Source: Desulfosarcina sp. (lineage in GTDB: Bacteria > Desulfobacterota > Desulfobacteria > Desulfobacterales > Desulfosarcinaceae). From it: a DNA stretch of 64,000 bases. Made by a program: the position numbers and the translations under genes. Location of the stretch: NCBI GenBank assembly GCA_014237405.1, contig JABZFO010000186.1, positions 30,170 through 94,169 of the forward strand. The letters are read 5' to 3'. Positions 8,021-16,527 of the stretch are shown here, in pieces. Position 1 is the first letter of the stretch, and the number at the start of each line of letters is the position of its first letter. The notes beneath the pieces were generated by a model, which made no database searches, had not been told where the DNA came from, and saw only the letters and a list, made by a program, of their open reading frames with translations.

Positions 8021-11000
8021 TACTGTAAGGGCTGGCTGATGGCCACAGGCTGGTCGACGAAAGACTGGTAGCCGAAATCATCGAAATAGATATTCAGGGA
8101 GCCGTTCCCGAAAGTGTGGAGACCGAGGGTGGAACCAATGCCCATCAGCGCTGCCTCTGAACTGCGGATGAGGGTGTCCGGTTCATCGATCGAGCTGACG
8201 ATATCGACGGTTCCGACAGCACCGTTAATTGCGTCCCATTGAATCAACTGGAAATGGTCCTTGTCAACCGTCCAGGGATCACCCTCATCCGGGGGCCAGT
8301 TCCATTCCGCCGGATCTATTGGGTTGGGGTGCTTTTCACCATCTAAAGGGTCTGTGTTCGGTGTACCGCATCCGGTTTCGGTACCAAAAAAAGCTTTAAT
8401 GAAATGATCCTGTGCGCTGAAGCCGGTGAGTGTCGCCAGTTCGGATTTGCCTGGAACTGACAGTCGTTCATTTATCTGGAATACGCCATTGACATTATCC
8501 AGAAGCAGGGTGCCCGCGGCATTGGAGGCGTCCCAAGCGCCGCTTTGAAGCACCGGCGGGCCGTAAACGGTTCCCGCGGCGCCGCTGATACTGCCGATAA
8601 TACGATCGCCAGATTCAATGAAATCGGATCCACCGGTATCAAAGGTGATTGAGGCCGATTCTTTGAAACGTGCCAGAAGAGTCGATTGATCTACGGGATA
8701 ATCAACCAGGATGCGGATGTTGTCTACATACCAGCCTTCCCAATCGTTATTCTGAGCATCCCGGGTATCGAAGCGGAAGCGGATAATGATAGTCCGGCCG
8801 GCATAAGCGGAGAGGTCCACCTGAATATCCTGCCATGATCGCATGTCTGCATCCGGGGAGTTGATGTCCGCAGTGATTTGATAGACCGGCGGCGTATCCC
8901 AGGTGGCTCCGTTATCCATTGAAACGTCAACGTATTTATAGTCAGACGTATTCACATATGTGGGGTTGGGCTCGGTTTCATACCAGCTTGAAAAGAGAAG
9001 GCGAACATCACTGTAGTCGCACAGGTCCACAGGTGGCGATATGAGCATACCGAAGTTCCTGTTGCCGGTATTATAGGTGCGGGTGGCGTTTAGGCCGTAG
9101 TACCACGCATGGCTGCCGTCTGCATATGTCGGAGGATGGGAATCAATATGCCATAGATTATTCCCGCTCACATCCCCAGCGGTGGTCCATCCGTTGGCCC
9201 CGTTTTCCACATCTTCATCCAGGACAAGCACATCGTTGATCTGCTTGTAGGCCAGCCACCGTTTATCGGCGCCGTTATTGGTGGCCTGCCATAAAACAAT
9301 GGCGTGCATGTCGTCTGCCGGAATCAAGTCGTTCTCAATATTGTCAAGAGGTGAAGCAGAAGCGTTCCCTCTCTGAAATGATAAACCATAGGTATTGCCA
9401 CCCCCGAAAAGACGAAAGCACAGCCCGGCCGAGTAATATTTGGGAATGGGCAAGGGGTCATAGCCATGGATCGGTGGGGACGGTGTTTCTATATACCCGA
9501 TTTTCACCTGAGTATCGAAATGGTTGGGATTGAATTGTACGGCGCCGGTATTCATCGGGATCAAACTGGCGCTGGGAGTGTCGACACTGGACTGGGTGAC
9601 TCCAGTGACCCTGAGCACATTGTTTCCACCAAGATCGACTATTTCATGCGCGCCAAGCACAGATTCATTCCACTTGTCCAGATCGTCGAATCTCTCATGA
9701 AAAATGACTCGCTGGGGTTCTTTTTCCTCTGGGATTTGGACGCGATACACGATATCGCGGGATGCCATCATATCGCCGCTGCCCACAGAACCGGTGGATG
9801 TAATTTTAGCAAATTTTTTCAGCCGGATATCTTCGTTTGCGGTTAAATGAAAATCTGAAAAATAAGATCCATCGGTTCGTTTAATGCCAACAAGGGAATT
9901 TGTATTGCGGTTATTTTCTCGGTAGGTATAGGTGTTTCCACTCAATACAAAGGCGCCGTTTCGGTCCGGAAACATATCGCCGGAACCTGGCGACAGGAAA
10001 AGCGCACCGCCATTTGAAACGGTCTGGCCGGCGAGGGCCTGGGCGACCGGATAAACCGGTGTTTGCACAGGTACCGTCAGCGATGATGATATGCTAAAGG
10101 TGATCTGCTGTCCCACAATTGAAGCCGATGAAAAAGAATAAACGGTGTCATCGATACTCAGGCTGCCGCCTCCGGAAAGAATCGGATAATCAGATGCCAA
10201 TTGCCCATAAATACGCGTTACCAATGTTGTTGTGTTCGCGGGGTCAACGTCAACGGAAAAGTAATACGGGTTGACAGACAGGGTGAATTCTCCCTGATTG
10301 GCCTGCAGTCGGTGGGTAACACCGTGGATGTTGTCCAGCGCCGCATATTTGGCGGTTTCATTTGCTGCATTGAGATATTGGCTGGCTGCGTAGCGCAAAC
10401 CGGATTCTGCCAGATAATAGGCTTGGGCGGACCTGCCGGCGGCGGTTCGATGCAACTGGGAGGAGCTGATCATCGGCACGATGGCCGCACCCAAGGCTGC
10501 AAACACCATGATGGTGATGATAATTCCAATCAGCGCGCTGCCATCATCTTTTTTGCTGAACAGGATTTGCGTTTTCGTAGGAATAACCGATTTTTTTTGA
10601 TTAAAACGCTGAACCACACATAATAGCGTTGTCAAAATAAAAGCCAATATTATTAACTTCCGGGTGCGTGTGCAGCCAAAGCAAACCGGACTAACCAGCG
10701 TTGTTGAAATGAAGCAGGAATATTGATCGCTGGTGGGTGGGGCAACGGGCAGGGTGGCGGCACTGCCTCCATAGTTGTCGTTGTTCCTGAGGTGAACCAG
10801 CGTGGTTAAATTCACCGTGCTGCCGGCAATGTCCTTTCGGAACAGATTTAATGAAAATTGAATGGTGGAAAGTTCGCGGATGTCTGTTCCATCCCAATTA
10901 TTGCCGCCTTGAAAATAATTCAGGGTGAATGAATCAACACTGTCGGTCAGAATGTCACCGTTGTTTTCCAGATAGGTATCTGAAATCGGTTCTGCCGGAT

Positions 11001-11340
11001 CGGCATACAGCCTGATCGTATCATTCACTTTAGCGATGGCCTGATGCTGGCCGGTTGCAGAATAGTAAACGATATAAGGACGTGTATTGTCTCGGTCGCT
11101 GATGGCCGTTAACTCTAACAATTCTCGATTGATTCTTGTTGCCGCGAGCTGAATTTTCTGGGACAGGCCCACGTTTTCTTTGACAACGGCATAGCCGCTG
11201 ATGGCAGACACGATCCCCATTCCGGCGATGGATGCGAGAATTCCGGCAACCACTAACGAAATGATTATTTCTATCAGGGTAAAACCGGCATAACATCTCA
11301 ATCGGTGCTGTCTTGGAATTGCCGTTGCTGCCGGTTTCAT
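8017..11340 (-). CDS. Very large pilin-like fusion: PulJ/PilW-like + PilX-like + secreted domains
   Basis: A 1107-residue open frame. ATG 11340 is chosen for its GAGGA site. Residues 1-220 form a prepilin (leader RLRCYAG cut before FTLIE, then a hydrophobic helix) of minor-pilin type J/W. A CFIST segment and a second hydrophobic helix (about 225-245, IILAFILTTLLC) look like the natural end of that protein. From about residue 265 a PilX-like start follows (DGSALIGIIITIMVFAALGA, then YYLAESGLRYAASQYL). The remaining 800 residues are extracellular beta-rich sequence; residues about 765-870 resemble the MAM/immune-inhibitor-A-like fold (VSMDNGATW, WYVDNIRI). Probably two ancestral genes joined, either truly or by loss of a stop near an A8 tract at about 10590. 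Confidence 0.7.
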   Translation of the reverse strand: MKPAATAIPRQHRLRCYAGFTLIEIIISLVVAGILASIAGMGIVSAISGYAVVKENVGLSQKIQLAATRINRELLELTAISDRDNTRPYIVYYSATGQHQAIAKVNDTIRLYADPAEPISDTYLENNGDILTDSVDSFTLNYFQGGNNWDGTDIRELSTIQFSLNLFRKDIAGSTVNLTTLVHLRNNDNYGGSAATLPVAPPTSDQYSCFISTTLVSPVCFGCTRTRKLIILAFILTTLLCVVQRFNQKKSVIPTKTQILFSKKDDGSALIGIIITIMVFAALGAAIVPMISSSQLHRTAAGRSAQAYYLAESGLRYAASQYLNAANETAKYAALDNIHGVTHRLQANQGEFTLSVNPYYFSVDVDPANTTTLVTRIYGQLASDYPILSGGGSLSIDDTVYSFSSASIVGQQITFSISSSLTVPVQTPVYPVAQALAGQTVSNGGALFLSPGSGDMFPDRNGAFVLSGNTYTYRENNRNTNSLVGIKRTDGSYFSDFHLTANEDIRLKKFAKITSTGSVGSGDMMASRDIVYRVQIPEEKEPQRVIFHERFDDLDKWNESVLGAHEIVDLGGNNVLRVTGVTQSSVDTPSASLIPMNTGAVQFNPNHFDTQVKIGYIETPSPPIHGYDPLPIPKYYSAGLCFRLFGGGNTYGLSFQRGNASASPLDNIENDLIPADDMHAIVLWQATNNGADKRWLAYKQINDVLVLDEDVENGANGWTTAGDVSGNNLWHIDSHPPTYADGSHAWYYGLNATRTYNTGNRNFGMLISPPVDLCDYSDVRLLFSSWYETEPNPTYVNTSDYKYVDVSMDNGATWDTPPVYQITADINSPDADMRSWQDIQVDLSAYAGRTIIIRFRFDTRDAQNNDWEGWYVDNIRILVDYPVDQSTLLARFKESASITFDTGGSDFIESGDRIIGSISGAAGTVYGPPVLQSGAWDASNAAGTLLLDNVNGVFQINERLSVPGKSELATLTGFSAQDHFIKAFFGTETGCGTPNTDPLDGEKHPNPIDPAEWNWPPDEGDPWTVDKDHFQLIQWDAINGAVGTVDIVSSIDEPDTLIRSSEAALMGIGSTLGLHTFGNGSLNIYFDDFGYQSFVDQPVAISQPLQY

Positions 11341-11356
11341 CTGGTTCCTCGGATCA

Positions 11357-11770
11357 TTATCGGGCAAACAGTGACGTCAATGAATGGTCGCCCATGGAAA
11401 TCGTAACTTTCAATATTTTGCAATCCGTATTGGTTGTGTCGCAGGGAGCTTCTATCTGGTTGTTGTCGAATATGATGTAATCGCTTTCGGTTACCGTATA
11501 GGTGCCGTAAAAACCGCTATCCACTCTCGTTTTAAACGTGTTGAGTGGCGAAATGCCGGTGAGAAGCAACTGCTTGTAGCCCGCATTCATGTTTTCAAAG
11601 ACACCTTGCAGCGCCATCCCTTCCTGTATGGATAAAGTTGGCTCTGCACTTCTTGTTATGCTGGTTCCTATGAACTGCACCAGCATGACCGATAGGATGG
11701 CGGCAACGGTCAGCGTGACGATGATTTCGATCAGGGTGAAACCCGACTCTTTTGACAGGGTCAAATTCAT
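11357..11770 (-). CDS. Minor pilin / pseudopilin
   Basis: A 137-residue type IV prepilin-like protein: short leader ending KESG, cleavage before FTLIE, then the conserved hydrophobic assembly helix (IIVTLTVAAILSVMLVQFIG). The glutamate at mature position 5 is present. The C-terminal domain is small, with a cysteine pair (CDTTNTDC) that could form the usual pilin disulfide loop. The ATG overlaps the TGA of the preceding FimT/GspH-like gene, and its own stop lies 16 bp before the start of the large fusion gene, so the three are one operon of minor pilins that prime or cap the filament. Confidence 0.8.
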   Translation of the reverse strand: MNLTLSKESGFTLIEIIVTLTVAAILSVMLVQFIGTSITRSAEPTLSIQEGMALQGVFENMNAGYKQLLLTGISPLNTFKTRVDSGFYGTYTVTESDYIIFDNNQIEAPCDTTNTDCKILKVTISMGDHSLTSLFAR

Positions 11771-12255
11771 GGGACAAATCCCGTGTTTCGGGTAATGGTG
11801 ATCGTTGTGGTCGATCCACTGTCTGCCGACAGTATCAGTGATAAATCGTTTGCCCGTGGTGTCGTTCCGTCGTTGCCGGAGCAGGGGCGGCCCCGGTCAT
11901 CAAAGGAAAGGGTTGTCGGCGTCAGCGTCAGCTTATATTTGATAAGGTTGACGGTGTCGGATTCCTCGCCAGGCAGTTTCCGTTTTTTATTAACGGGGTC
12001 GCCGTCGACAAAAAGCCAGTAAAACTGTGCGGAGGCATCGCACCGTATTCCCCAACTTCGATCAGAATTCATGGCCCGGGACTGGGCATAGCGGATATGT
12101 GACTTGATGACTTCGGTCTGGGCTAGAAGATCGGTCTGGCCAATAGTGCTGCGGCCGATCACAATCACGCTGATGATGCCGATGATGATCAGCACGAGCA
12201 GCACTTCCAGAGGAGTGAAGCCGCTGCTCCGATTTGTTTCTCCGCAGTGGACCAT
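11767..12255 (-). CDS. GspH/FimT-type pseudopilin
   Basis: A 162-residue prepilin of the GspH/FimT family: leader ending SSG, cleavage before FTPLE (a proline replaces the usual leucine at mature position 3, glutamate 5 kept), hydrophobic helix VLLVLIIIGIISVIVIG, then the typical HIRYAQSRAM segment, and a C-terminal region with FDDRGRPCSGNDG. Minor pseudopilin of the filament tip, first gene of the minor-pilin operon. No strong ribosome binding site is visible before ATG 12255, so the start could differ slightly. The divergent glycosyltransferase gene begins 169 bp away. Confidence 0.82.
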   Translation of the reverse strand: MVHCGETNRSSGFTPLEVLLVLIIIGIISVIVIGRSTIGQTDLLAQTEVIKSHIRYAQSRAMNSDRSWGIRCDASAQFYWLFVDGDPVNKKRKLPGEESDTVNLIKYKLTLTPTTLSFDDRGRPCSGNDGTTPRANDLSLILSADSGSTTTITITRNTGFVP

Positions 12256-12424
12256 GAAAAATCAATACCAGATCTAAGGTCCTAATAAAACCTTAAATAC
12301 GTGATGTAGGGAAAATTCCATGCTATTCCTGTATTGATTCAACTCATTGAGATTGCTATAGCTTTACCGAATTGGCGAGAATGGGTGTCTGTGGTTTGCG
12401 CTATATCATGGTTGGAAAGATTCC

Positions 12425-14698
12425 TTGAACGACTCAAAATTAAAAAGAGAAAACGACGGTCACGGCCTCTATCTTGACCCGAGATGGGATAGAATGATCT
12501 TTTCTATCCTGCTATATCTGGTCACCCTTGCCGTTATATACTGGCCGTCGTTCGCCGGAGGCTGGCACTATGACGATTATTTCAACATTGTTCGAAACAA
12601 AAACATTCAGATTCAGTCGCTTGATAGCGAATCGATAATAAATTCATTTTACTCAGAAGATCCGCGGCGGGGAGGACGTATTAAGCGGCCTTTGGCATAC
12701 TTGAGTTTCGCATTAAACTATTATTTCAGCAAAGATCGCGTCCGGGGTTATCATCTCGTCAATTTTTTCATCCATTTGATATCGTCCTGTTTCCTTTATC
12801 TGTTCATAAGAAACACGCTTAACCTGCCGTTGTTGAAACCACGGTATGGCAACCTTTCGCACCCGATTGCGATGTTGTCCACGTTCATTTGGGTCATTCA
12901 TCCCATTCACGTCACGGCGGTCACCTATATCGTTCAACGAATGGCCTCCATGGCAGGGATGTTCTATCTGATGTCGTTGTATTTTTACAGCTCGGGCAGG
13001 ATGACCAAAGGGGTCGGGGGGAGATGGTTTTGCCTGGCCTTGTGTGGCCTGGCTGCCCTAGGGGCCATGGCAACAAAAGAAAACAGCGCCATGTTGCCCG
13101 TGTCCCTGGCTCTATATGAACTACTCTTGATTCAAGGATGTAATCGTTTCGATTGGAAAAAAACGGCCGCCTTCGGGCTGCCTGCGGTTTTTTTGGTGCT
13201 ACTGTTGGGGATGCTCTACATTGGCCCTGATGCCTTCCTCGACGGATATGACAACCGACCCTTTACCCCTTTTCAGCGGGTGATGACCGAACAGCGGGTG
13301 GTCCTTTATTATCTAAGTTTGCTGTTTTATCCCATTTCGTCAAGGCTGACCCTGCTTCATGATATCGACCTATCCACAACCCTCTGGGTGCCGTGGACCA
13401 CCCTGCCTTCATTTATACTGGTCTCTGCGTTGTTTCTTTTTTCGCTGTTGGTCCTGTCCAGAAAGGATCCACTGATTGCCTTCATCATCCTTTTCTTTTT
13501 TATCAATCATGCCATCGAAGGATCCTTCGTGTGTCTCGAACTGATTTTCGAACATCGCAACTACATCCCTTCGATGCTGCTGTTCATCATACCGTCCATC
13601 GTTCTGGTCAGGGCGCTGGAATACTTTTCATACAGCCGGAAGTTTCAAGTTTTCATTATTTTCTGCACAGCGCTGACCCTTTCGGCCGTCGGTCACACGA
13701 CCCACGCTTACAACACGATTTTTGGGAATGATCTGATGCTTTGGGCAGACAATCGAAAAAAATCAGCCAGTTTGAGCATTGTGCATAACAATTACGGGAA
13801 TCGGTTGTGGGAGGAGGGGCAGTTCGAACCCGCCTATGACGTTTTTCTGAAGGCAAAACAACTGGACCGATATCAGAACCTGATCCAACGTGGACTCGTC
13901 CTCTACAATATCGGGCTCTATCATTCCCTTCGCCAAAACGACCCGAAAACGGCACTGTACTATCTAAACGCAGCCAGGGAAATCTCTCCGGGCTATTGGG
14001 AAATCTGGTACGAAACCGCCAGGGCCCATTGTCAGATGGGGCAATATGCCCAAGCGGAATCCGTGTTGACTGCCGGGCTTAAGTTTTGGCCGTCAGATCC
14101 TGCCCTTTTAAATGGCATGGCCATCGTCGCCGTAAGAAAAGACGAACTGCACAACGCATTCACGTACATCAGGAAGGCCCGCCGTATTGACCCTCAACTT
14201 CCGTCGGCCATGGCGGTGGAGGCTGAACTGTACCGTCGGAAAGGCCTGTTGAAAAAAGCAATCAATTCATGGTCAGAATACCGGAATTATCACCCCACGG
14301 ACGTTCGTGCCGATTTGGCCTTGCTTGAACTCTTTCATGACAGTCACCAGCACGGTAAACTTGCCGGCGTATTAGGGCGCCTCATGACCCACAGGGGGAA
14401 AAATTCCTGGGAAAATTTGATCATGGAGGCCGCACATCCTGGAAATTTCAAGGCTTATGTTCCTGCGCCGGACAAATTGATCCCCATTATAAAGATGGTC
14501 CTCGAGGTGGAAACACTGAAAGCGGAAGCAGCGATGGGAGAGAATCAGGGGGAACCGGGGCGGGGGATGGTGCGCACTTTGGTTTGTCCAGTTAAGGCCC
14601 CTGTGGTTCCAGTGACCGTCAGTGTGATGTTGTTGCCGGCTTGGGTGGTGTTGAGTGAAAAGTCGCCGAGGTCTGTCCCGATGTTAGTATCGTTGTAG
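12425..14698 (+). CDS. TMTC/PMT-like membrane glycosyltransferase with C-terminal TPRs
   Basis: A 757-residue protein with about ten transmembrane helices followed by tetratricopeptide repeats (from about residue 440). The first periplasmic loop has the acidic motif WHYDDYFNIVRNK and then RPLAYLSFALNY and GYHLVNFFIHL, the signature of TMTC/DUF1736-type protein O-glycosyltransferases that use lipid-linked sugars. A TTG start at 12425 follows GGAAAG; ATG 12494 is an alternative. It sits inside a pilus locus on the opposite strand, so pilin glycosylation is a reasonable but unproven role. Its last 50 codons run antisense through the 3' end of the pilin gene (14545-14698) and have no family look, so the original C-terminus may be lost. 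Confidence 0.72.
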   Translation: MNDSKLKRENDGHGLYLDPRWDRMIFSILLYLVTLAVIYWPSFAGGWHYDDYFNIVRNKNIQIQSLDSESIINSFYSEDPRRGGRIKRPLAYLSFALNYYFSKDRVRGYHLVNFFIHLISSCFLYLFIRNTLNLPLLKPRYGNLSHPIAMLSTFIWVIHPIHVTAVTYIVQRMASMAGMFYLMSLYFYSSGRMTKGVGGRWFCLALCGLAALGAMATKENSAMLPVSLALYELLLIQGCNRFDWKKTAAFGLPAVFLVLLLGMLYIGPDAFLDGYDNRPFTPFQRVMTEQRVVLYYLSLLFYPISSRLTLLHDIDLSTTLWVPWTTLPSFILVSALFLFSLLVLSRKDPLIAFIILFFFINHAIEGSFVCLELIFEHRNYIPSMLLFIIPSIVLVRALEYFSYSRKFQVFIIFCTALTLSAVGHTTHAYNTIFGNDLMLWADNRKKSASLSIVHNNYGNRLWEEGQFEPAYDVFLKAKQLDRYQNLIQRGLVLYNIGLYHSLRQNDPKTALYYLNAAREISPGYWEIWYETARAHCQMGQYAQAESVLTAGLKFWPSDPALLNGMAIVAVRKDELHNAFTYIRKARRIDPQLPSAMAVEAELYRRKGLLKKAINSWSEYRNYHPTDVRADLALLELFHDSHQHGKLAGVLGRLMTHRGKNSWENLIMEAAHPGNFKAYVPAPDKLIPIIKMVLEVETLKAEAAMGENQGEPGRGMVRTLVCPVKAPVVPVTVSVMLLPAWVVLSEKSPRSVPMLVSL

Positions 14699-14940
14699 AT
14701 GATCTGCCCGGTCGTATCACCTGAAAGCAGCCTTTTTGCAAAGTACTGGTTAACTCGTCCTATGCCCTCGCCGAGTGCGGCTTCCAGTGCCTTCGTTTTG
14801 GCTTCCTCCTGAAGATCGAAATATTTAGGTATTGCAACGGCTGCCAAAATTCCTAATATGACAAGTACGGCTATAATTTCAACGAGGGTAAAACCCTTCT
14901 GGTTGTCGACAATCTTTTTCATCTTGCGGTCGTCAGTCAT
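14545..14940 (-). CDS. pilA: Type IV major pilin (PilA/PulG-like)
   Basis: A 131-residue prepilin: basic leader (KMKKIVDNQKG), cleavage before FTLVE, and the conserved assembly helix (IIAVLVILGILAAVAIPKYF, glutamate 5 present). The short C-terminal domain is rich in T, N and G, without an obvious disulfide pair. ATG 14940 has a TGAGG site. It is preceded by a sigma-54 promoter and by the gene for a sigma-54 activator, the classical arrangement for a major pilin. Its 3' end overlaps the end of the convergent glycosyltransferase gene by 154 bp. Confidence 0.85.
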   Translation of the reverse strand: MTDDRKMKKIVDNQKGFTLVEIIAVLVILGILAAVAIPKYFDLQEEAKTKALEAALGEGIGRVNQYFAKRLLSGDTTGQIIYNDTNIGTDLGDFSLNTTQAGNNITLTVTGTTGALTGQTKVRTIPRPGSP

Positions 14941-14990
14941 AAAACCTCATTTCAGCATGGGAGAAATAGTAAATTATCTAACGAGATAAG

Positions 14991-15008
14991 CAGCACATAT
15001 GGTGCCAA
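14991..15008 (-). promoter_or_regulatory. Sigma-54 promoter of the pilin gene
   Basis: On the minus strand TTGGCACCATATGTGCTG: GG and GC elements separated by exactly 10 bases, matching TGGCAC-N5-TTGC closely at -24 and less so at -12. It lies about 50 bp upstream of the pilin ATG in an AT-rich 236-bp spacer, leaving a 5' leader of roughly 40 nt. The neighbouring membrane-bound sigma-54 activator is the likely partner. Confidence 0.75.
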
Positions 15009-15176
15009 CATAAACAAAATGCCTTAATTTGCCTTAACTATAAGAAAAAATAAAAAATCAAACACCTCCAACTTGTTTACGACAATGATAACCCCTTAGA
15101 TCATTTTGTTAAAAAAGACAAGCCCTACAAATTTTGTAGCCAAAAACTTCAATATTTGATGGTCCTCGCGGCTCTG

Positions 15177-16520
15177 TTATGGTCTGAATTCGGCGATATT
15201 AATCTGGTGTTTTTTTATTCTGTGCCACAAACTTCGTTCCTTGATACCAAGAATGGATGCTGCTTTGACTTGAACACCACCGGATTGTCGAAGGGCTTCA
15301 ACGATGATTCTCCGTTCAAAATTTTTAATGCGCAGATCTAAGTCAGAATCATTACCGTTTAATACTCCCAACGATTCTTTCTGATGGATGCTTGAGCCAT
15401 TTATTTCTTCATTTCGATTTACTGAAACCGGCAGGTTGGAAGGTAGAATTTCTTCCTCAGCAAGAACGGCTGCCGATTCCAATGCATTTTTCAACTCCCT
15501 CACATTTCCAGGCCAATCATTGGTCATCAGCAACTGAAGAGTTTCCGATGAAATGTGGCGTTCGTTGCCCATTTCACGCAGAAAATTTTCGGCAAGCAGG
15601 GGAATGTCTTCACGTCTGTGTCGCAGTGGCGGCAGAAGGATGGAAAAAACGTTGAGCCGGTAAAACAGATCTTGGCGAAAAAGGCCGACCTCGACCATTT
15701 TTTCAAGATTACGATTCGTTGCTGCAATGAAACGGACATTGACTGTTATCAGCTTTATGGCGCCCACTCGCTCGATGGTATTTTCCTCAATGGTTCGAAG
15801 TACCTTGGCTTGGGTTACCAGTGGCATGTCGCCGATTTCATCCAAAAAAAGCGTGCCCCCATCGGCCAGTTCGACTTTTCCGGGTTTTTTCGTATTTGCA
15901 CCGGTAAACGCCCCTTTTTCGTGGCCGAACAATTCGCTTTCCAGCAAACCCTCAGGGATGGCGGCGCAATTGATGGCGACAAAGGGTTTGTTCTGCCGCT
16001 TGCTGTGTTGGTGAATACTTCGCGCAATGAGTTCTTTTCCTGTTCCGGTTTCCCCGGCAATCAGGACCGTGGATTCCTTGGGTGCCACTTTAACAATCTG
16101 GTTAAAGATCCCGCGCATAACTTTGCTCTGGCCGATGATGTCCGGAAACAGTTGACGGGCTTCAACTTTGCTCAACAGTTCCGTCACCTGGTCGAACACC
16201 ATGGTGAACTTTCCCATGTCATCTTTGGCAACGGCGGTATCTGTTGAAGGATGGACACTCTTAACAATGCCCAACTCTTTGGTCTTTATCACAAAACGTT
16301 TTACCGGATCGATCATGAATTTAACGATGAGAATGCCGCAGATCAATGTGAATGCGATCAGCAGCATCCCCCACTGAACCACCGGCCATTTGGGGTTCAT
16401 GGATTTGAAAAGATAATACGTGGTCGTATTGTAGGTGACGATGATGGACAAGATGGCAATTCCGGCAAAAATAACCGGGATGATGATATACAGACTGATA
16501 TTAAAGCGAATATCTTTCAT
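15177..16520 (-). CDS. Membrane-anchored sigma-54 dependent activator (Fis family)
   Basis: A 447-residue enhancer-binding protein with an unusual N-terminus: two predicted transmembrane helices (about residues 8-30 and 48-68) and a HAMP-like linker instead of a receiver or GAF domain. The AAA+ domain is complete (Walker A GETGTGKE near 153, GAFTGA loop near 205, Walker B LFLDEIGD near 222, R-finger region FRQDLFYRLN), followed by a C-terminal Fis-type helix-turn-helix (VKAASILGIKERSLWHRI). GAGGT precedes the ATG. It starts 7 bp downstream of the gspF-like stop and lies immediately upstream of the sigma-54 pilin promoter. Input is probably sensed at the membrane; no kinase gene is adjacent. 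Confidence 0.88.
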   Translation of the reverse strand: MKDIRFNISLYIIIPVIFAGIAILSIIVTYNTTTYYLFKSMNPKWPVVQWGMLLIAFTLICGILIVKFMIDPVKRFVIKTKELGIVKSVHPSTDTAVAKDDMGKFTMVFDQVTELLSKVEARQLFPDIIGQSKVMRGIFNQIVKVAPKESTVLIAGETGTGKELIARSIHQHSKRQNKPFVAINCAAIPEGLLESELFGHEKGAFTGANTKKPGKVELADGGTLFLDEIGDMPLVTQAKVLRTIEENTIERVGAIKLITVNVRFIAATNRNLEKMVEVGLFRQDLFYRLNVFSILLPPLRHRREDIPLLAENFLREMGNERHISSETLQLLMTNDWPGNVRELKNALESAAVLAEEEILPSNLPVSVNRNEEINGSSIHQKESLGVLNGNDSDLDLRIKNFERRIIVEALRQSGGVQVKAASILGIKERSLWHRIKKHQINIAEFRP

Positions 16521-16527
16521 ATATACC

